Positions 9,654 to 13,642 of a stretch of 13,642 nt of DNA are shown in pieces (the stretch's first letter is position 1; every line of letters starts with the position of its first letter). The translations under genes were made by a program, and so were the position numbers. Source of the DNA: Ginkgo biloba (lineage: Eukaryota > Streptophyta > Ginkgoopsida > Ginkgoales > Ginkgoaceae); contig JANKJI010037267.1 of the NCBI GenBank assembly GCA_024626585.1, positions 314 through 13,955 of the forward strand. The letters run 5' to 3'. The notes beneath the pieces were generated by a model, which was given only the letters and a program-made list of their open reading frames with translations, ran no database searches and was not told the origin of the DNA.

Positions 9654-10113
9654 TCATGTAAGAATTACATCCATCAAAGAAGAATAAGACCCATATAAAA
9701 TATATGAAGTACACCACATGCACTCATTATAATAGTGTTTATTAATGCCTATAATAATAAGAAAACACATATAATATCCAGTGTAATGAACCACTCCAAT
9801 TGTAATAGAGTTATCTTCATGGTTGAGTATTGATGATGAGGGATTTGGAGATGGAGATAGAGAAATTTTTAATCAATTTAAACCAAATTAATGGATTGTT
9901 AGAGTACTTATTAATCATCTAATCTAATATCCATTCCATTCATAGACTACAATAAGAAAAATACTTACTTGTAGGACTAAATCCCATTTCACTTATGACA
10001 CCATCTACTGAAGGAAATTTCCTCCATGATGTTGAAAGAAATAGAAATGAGAAACACATAAATATGATCATCCCAACATTAATCTTATTTTTGGAATAAG
10101 CCATCATTCTCAT
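9654..10113 (-). CDS. Tentative two-exon small secreted-protein ORF
   Basis: On the minus strand, exon 1 runs from 10113 to 9969. It begins MRMMAYSKNK and continues with a strongly hydrophobic run ('VGMIIFMCFSFLFL'), which has the shape of a signal peptide. An in-frame stop lies shortly upstream of the ATG. Exon 1 ends at CCTACAA followed by GTAAGTATTT, a near-ideal plant 5' splice site. A pyrimidine-rich TTTTCTTATTATTATAG ends at 9749, giving a 220-bp intron. Exon 2 (9748-9654) stays in phase for 31 codons, including 'NECMWC', and ends at TGA. The predicted product would be 79 residues. I do not recognise a family, and further exons are possible. The exons contain no in-frame stops, unlike the retroelement remnants nearby, but 79 codons in such AT-rich DNA could still arise by chance. 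Confidence 0.2.
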
Positions 10114-11131
10114 AATTTCCTTTTACTTTTCATTTTGTTGGTTTAATACATATGGAGTGGGAGATGAAACCATTCTGTATATATGCATATGCTATAATTT
10201 ATCTTTTGACTTGAAATCAAACTTATATTGAGCCTTATTGGCCCCTTGTCCATGGTTAAATATTGAATTTTAGTAAAAAATATCTCTTTAATGAATTTAT
10301 ATGTTTTAAAATTTGATCAAAATATAATAATTAGGCTATACAAGCCCTCAAATGTTCCCCTAATTTTCTCACTAGTTATATTCAAAATTGAATTTTTATA
10401 TCTTTATAATTTATAAACATATATATTCAATATTAGTACATGGATATAGAATACTAGGATTAAAGAATTACATGTCTAATATCTTGTACAATTTGCATGA
10501 AAATATGTAATATACTCTCTAGTTGAATAAATTATCCAAATTGTGTGGATGTGAAAGGTACTATTTTATCTTAAGGATAATGAATAATACAATAATAATC
10601 AAATATTCAAGTGTATACACTTCTATTTTTTTTTTTTCTATTTATAAATGGAATAAGGGACTCAAGATGGGAAGTGACTATTAATAGTTTAAATAGTGAA
10701 GTTTATTATCTACATTAGAAAAATTAATAGAACTTTACTATAATTATTAATGAGTGTATTTGGTTGATAGTGAACAAAAAATATTAGTTATAAGGGGATA
10801 TATAATAGTGCATATTTTACAAATTATTCTTTTCTACACCCACAAAATTATTTTTAAGGATATGCACACTAGTCATTAATAACAACTTTAAATAAAGATA
10901 TTTTTTTAAAGAATGATGGAAAAGAGTTTTAGAGAGAATTTTTCACATTTATTACCAACAATTATTAGTTCACATTAAGTTTTAATATTCATACCTTGGA
11001 CTAAATTTCACATATGTTGGAACATAATTGTATAGTATAACATTTACATTTATTTACATCCAAGATAATAATTATCTATGAAACTAATCAAGGCTTATTA
11101 AATTCATTATTTCAATTAGTTCTATATTTCA

Positions 11132-11144
11132 ACACACACACACA
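11132..11144. repeat. Short (AC)n microsatellite
   Basis: A run of 6.5 AC units, followed by ATATGTTTGTATG. This is simple sequence in otherwise AT-rich non-coding DNA. Confidence 0.85.
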
Positions 11145-11606
11145 TATGTTTGTATGTTCATTATTTTTTTTTGTATTATCTTACAAATTTTCTTCTAGAT
11201 TTGAGATTCTTTTGATATTTACTAATGTGAATATATACCTTATTAGGTAATGTATAAAATGACTAATTCTCTACACATTTAATAATGATCTTTAATGACA
11301 TAAAATAATGATAATTCCTTTTCATTAGATAATATATTGTATTTTTTTTAGGTATTAATGCATGATCATATATATAATACAAGGACATTAAAATCCACCA
11401 TAAAAAATAGAGATAACAATAAGACTAGAAATATTTTGGAACAAATATTTTAAAAGTTTACCAAAAAATAATTTAATCCTATAAAGAAACTATTCCCCTT
11501 TAAAATGATAAAGTATAAACTAAAATAATCATTATCTAGTACCAATTTTATGAACATAAATATTAAATTAAATAAGCAATACCATAATAGGTTAAAAGTT
11601 TCTATT

Positions 11607-11618
11607 TCTCTGATACTA
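11607..11618 (-). other. Primer binding site, initiator-Met tRNA type
   Basis: The minus strand reads TAGTATCAGAGA, two bases away from TGGTATCAGAGC, the usual plant LTR-retrotransposon site complementary to the 3' end of initiator methionine tRNA. It starts exactly two bases after the CA end of the LTR at 11621, which is the standard spacing. The TGG-to-TAG change fits the transition decay seen elsewhere in the window. Its presence means that this LTR acted as a 5' LTR for an element extending leftwards. Confidence 0.6.
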
Positions 11619-12201
11619 AATGATTCATCCTCTTGGTGTTGGAGGGTTTGTCAAAGTATAACATAAGTTATTAAATTAAACTCAAAGGGGTAATCTAATT
11701 TTATCAGTTGTAGTATCTACATAATTATGAATCCCATCTATATATAAAGTTTCAGGTTATTTTGATATGTATTTTTTGAGAAAATGGATATTGTATTTAT
11801 GCATGTTCTTATAGAGTTCAGTATATCAGTGTGTTCTCTTAACGCATGCATTTTTGCAGTATAATATTTTTATGGCGTAGCTCCACATTACAGCCAAAAA
11901 CTCATAAAAAGAAAAAATGATCATCTAGTATGATGCATTACCTTCTTTAAGCCTGAGACATGAAGTGTACCAAACCTACAACTCTATCACAATAATCTGC
12001 AAATATTTCTAGATGCTATGGAATGATTTTAAGAGTCTTAATAAATATCTATCTATCAATATCAAGAATCTCACAACTCACAAACCATAAGAATGCACAA
12101 GCTTTACAAGAGAAATACTTGGACAAATACAACTCTTCATTTTTCACAACTCTCCAAAGAATACAAAATGAAAGCATGATTTGTAGGAGTTCCCCTAGCT
12201 C

Positions 12202-12210
12202 TTTTTTATA
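12202..12210 (-). promoter_or_regulatory. LTR TATA box
   Basis: The minus strand reads TTAGCCTATAAAAAAGAGC, a good plant TATA box in a C/G-flanked context, about 380 bp from the LTR start. Transcription would begin near 12175-12180 and run leftwards. It sits downstream of the tandem repeats in U3, as expected for an LTR promoter. Confidence 0.65.
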
Positions 12211-12326
12211 GGCTAAGAGAGATAGGCTTATAATAGTAACACATCATGAAGGATTCCATGCAATATTTCTTCAAAGTTTGCATGCCACTCACTTAATTAT
12301 TTAATACTAACAAAGGCAATGTTTTA

Positions 12327-12485
12327 TTTAGTAATAAGCCTTTTCAAATATTAGTTAACTAAGTTAATACTAAGTGAGAATATTAATGAACCTTGAAAAC
12401 TAATTATAGTCTTGAACATATTTAGTTACAAGCCTTTGCACACATTAAGTAACTAAGTTAATACTAAGTGAGAATATTAACAAAC
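12327..12485 (-). repeat. U3 tandem repeat with 94-bp period
   Basis: A 31-bp block beginning TAACTAAGTTAATACTAAG is identical at 12356-12386 and 12450-12480. The flanking bases also match at the same 94-bp offset (TTTAG at 12327 and 12421, AAGCC at 12336 and 12430). A weaker third copy (TAGTTACTAAAGTGAATGAGAGAATAT) follows near 12525-12552. Repeats just upstream of a TATA box are typical of enhancer-like U3 elements; an enhancer role here is inferred. Confidence 0.75.
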
Positions 12486-12592
12486 CAATAGTTAATTCAT
12501 TACAAGAAGAGTTCTTTATTAACCCATAGTTACTAAAGTGAATGAGAGAATATAAAGTGATAGAAAAGCCTAATGTAAAAAATTCTCCATCA

Positions 12593-12601
12593 ATCCCCTT
12601 T
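12593..12601 (-). other. Polypurine tract of element C
   Basis: The minus strand reads AAAGGGGAT immediately before the LTR start TGATGG. This is the position and composition of the plus-strand primer at the inner edge of a 3' LTR. It lies 43 bp downstream of the pol stop codon at 12644-12646. Confidence 0.7.
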
Positions 12602-12643
12602 GGTCATAGGCCCCTCAATGAGCTTAACCCATAGGACCATGTA

Positions 12644-13642
12644 CTAGTCCCCTCCTAGTAGGATTGCACATATATTCCTTCTCCCTAAGGAAGCAATGGA
12701 CCCCATTATTTTATCCATGAGATGTAAAAATTCCTTCATCAATTTATCCAAAGATACCCACTTGGCCTGGTGTGAGTATTGACCCTTCATTCCAACAAGG
12801 AATGAGTCCAAAGAAGAAGAACTTATCTTCTTAGTTTGATACTCAAGTATCTTATCCTCTATCAAAGGATTTACAAAATATGGTATACCCGCATCTAGAT
12901 GTCAAGGTGTCTCCTCTATCTCCTCTAGCAAGGGTGACTTGTATATCTTGAACTTATCAACATTAAACATTAGATGAAGTCCCTTGTAAGGTGGTAAGTC
13001 TAAATAGAATGCATTGGCCCCAATTTAATCTATAATGAGATATGGTCCATATTAGAGAGGATTGATCTTCCTTTCTTTCTCCTTGAACCTTTCCTTAGGT
13101 AGATAGAGCCATACTCTATCTCCAACCTAAAAATTATGATCTTCCCTATGCTTGTCACTAGCCTCTTTATACTTCCATTATGCCTTATCCAAGGCCTCAT
13201 GAAATTTCCTTTGTACTATTTGAAAGTTCTCAATGAAATCTTTGGCTTGCTCATGTCCATGGTGATCTAATGTAGAATTAGAATCAAAAGAAGATAATAT
13301 AAAGAATTAAAAATCAATATGATATTTAGGTAAAAACTCCATACACACCTCAAAAGGAGAAACTTTAATAGAGTAATGTATTAATCTATTGTAGCTATGT
13401 TAAATATATGGTAAAGACTCATCCTAAGTCTTAGGATAAATAGAGTTATAGATCCATAAGGCATACACAACTATTCTATTCATTTCCTTTATATGGCCAT
13501 CTATTTATGGATGAAAAGAAGTGGAGCTTTTCAACTTATTAGCCATCATCTCCCATAAGTGAGTCTAGAAATGAATCTAGAATCAACCATTCATGTCTGG
13601 TACGATAGAAGAAGGTAATCCAAAGTGTGTCCATACATAAGT
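12644..13642 (-). pseudogene. pol: Element C pol 3' end: integrase and chromodomain-like tail, 12 internal stops
   Basis: A single minus-strand frame of 333 codons runs from the window edge to TAG at 12644-12646 without a frameshift. Codons 1-60 are the end of the integrase catalytic core ('VWTHFGLPSSIVPD', later 'LKSSTSFHP', 'DGHIKEMNR'). Asp16 is the second residue of the D-D-35-E triad; the Glu expected 36 positions later (codon 52) is Lys, so the copy is catalytically dead. Codons 60-112 continue the core ('HSYNRLIHYS', 'SPFEVCMEFLPK'). Codons 170-240 are the integrase C-terminal fold ('VGDRVWLYLPKERF', 'YGPYLIID', 'NAFYLDLPPYKGLH'). Codons 265-310 resemble a degenerate chromodomain ('DSFLVGMKGQYSHQAKWVSL'), suggesting a chromovirus. 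Stops lie at codons 20, 22, 26, 46, 73, 81, 112, 155, 172, 197, 206 and 247, mostly where relatives have Gln, Arg or Trp. The function of the intact family is insertion of the cDNA into the genome. Confidence 0.9.

Larger units (their letters stand above)
9513..11606. other. AT-rich region between element B and the LTR
   Basis: No retroelement coding motif was found. If the primer binding site at 11607-11618 belongs to an element running leftwards, its leader and gag should lie here, but no gag is visible, so that internal region is deleted, replaced or diverged beyond recognition. The region holds a tentative two-exon ORF (9654-10113), a poly-T run at about 10626-10637 and a short (CA)n run at 11132-11144. 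Confidence 0.5.
11621..12592 (-). mobile_element. Complete 972-bp LTR (element C family)
   Basis: On the minus strand the LTR begins TGATGGAGAA at 12592 and ends GATGAATCA at 11621, giving TG/CA ends within a 4-bp TGAT/ATCA inverted repeat. Directly outside the start lies a polypurine tract (AAAGGGGAT), and two bases outside the end lies a primer binding site. U3 contains tandem repeats (12327-12485) and a TATA box at 12202-12210. The part from about 12180 leftwards would be R plus U5 (about 560 bp). A clear polyadenylation signal was not located. The plus-strand open stretch at 12023-12211 lies within R/U5 and is a chance frame. Confidence 0.75.

Noticed and set aside
9969-9990. 22-bp mini-intron from GTAAG to TTGTAG just after exon 1 of the tentative small gene
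   Set aside because: Far below the minimum intron length of plants; the acceptor at 9749 gives a realistic 220-bp intron.
12023-12211. Plus-strand open stretch of 62 codons
   Set aside because: It lies antisense inside the R/U5 part of a well-supported LTR and overlaps its TATA box.
1-13642. CRISPR array, bacterial operon or prophage
   Set aside because: No regularly spaced identical repeats, no intact ORFs and no ribosome binding sites; the composition and retroelement content point to a plant nuclear genome.

Overview
This window looks like a heterochromatic, transposon-dominated stretch of a large, methylated plant nuclear genome. The base composition is very AT-rich, CG dinucleotides are almost absent, and homopolymer runs are long. 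The recognisable coding matter is decayed LTR-retrotransposon sequence of the Ty3/Gypsy superfamily, all on the minus strand. The species cannot be named from sequence alone; a large-genome seed plant, possibly a gymnosperm, is an inference. I see no intact host gene, RNA gene or CRISPR array.

Layout. (1) 1-3621 is element A, read right to left: gag start, gag core domain, gag tail, aspartic protease, protease-RT linker, and the first residues of reverse transcriptase at the window edge. (2) 3622-4639 is its leader and a possible 5' LTR, with a purine-tract-like GGGGGGA abutting a TG start at 4639. (3) 4647-8139 is AT-rich DNA without recognised genes; it holds a degenerate tandem repeat near 6853-7010. 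(4) 8140-9512 is element B, a diverged relative of A covering linker, protease and gag tail, with about 500 bp missing relative to A. (5) 9513-11606 is more AT-rich DNA, with one tentative two-exon signal-peptide ORF. (6) 11621-12592 is a well-formed 972-bp LTR with TG/CA ends, a TATA box and tandem repeats in U3. It has a polypurine tract on its right and a tRNA-iMet-type primer binding site on its left. (7) 12644-13642 is element C: the end of pol (integrase core, integrase C-terminal domain, chromodomain-like tail), in one uninterrupted frame broken by 12 stop codons.

No gene here works in a live pathway. The elements once encoded capsid, protease, RT and integrase for their own copying, and all copies seen are dead. 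The stop codons of element C fall where relatives carry Gln, Arg or Trp, catalytic residues are lost by changes that fit G-to-A transition, and CG is depleted. This is what long-term cytosine methylation and deamination would leave. The most interesting structures are the LTR that serves two internal regions (PBS on one side, PPT on the other), the frame-preserving transition-only decay of element C, and the A/B pair with its microhomology-flanked deletion.
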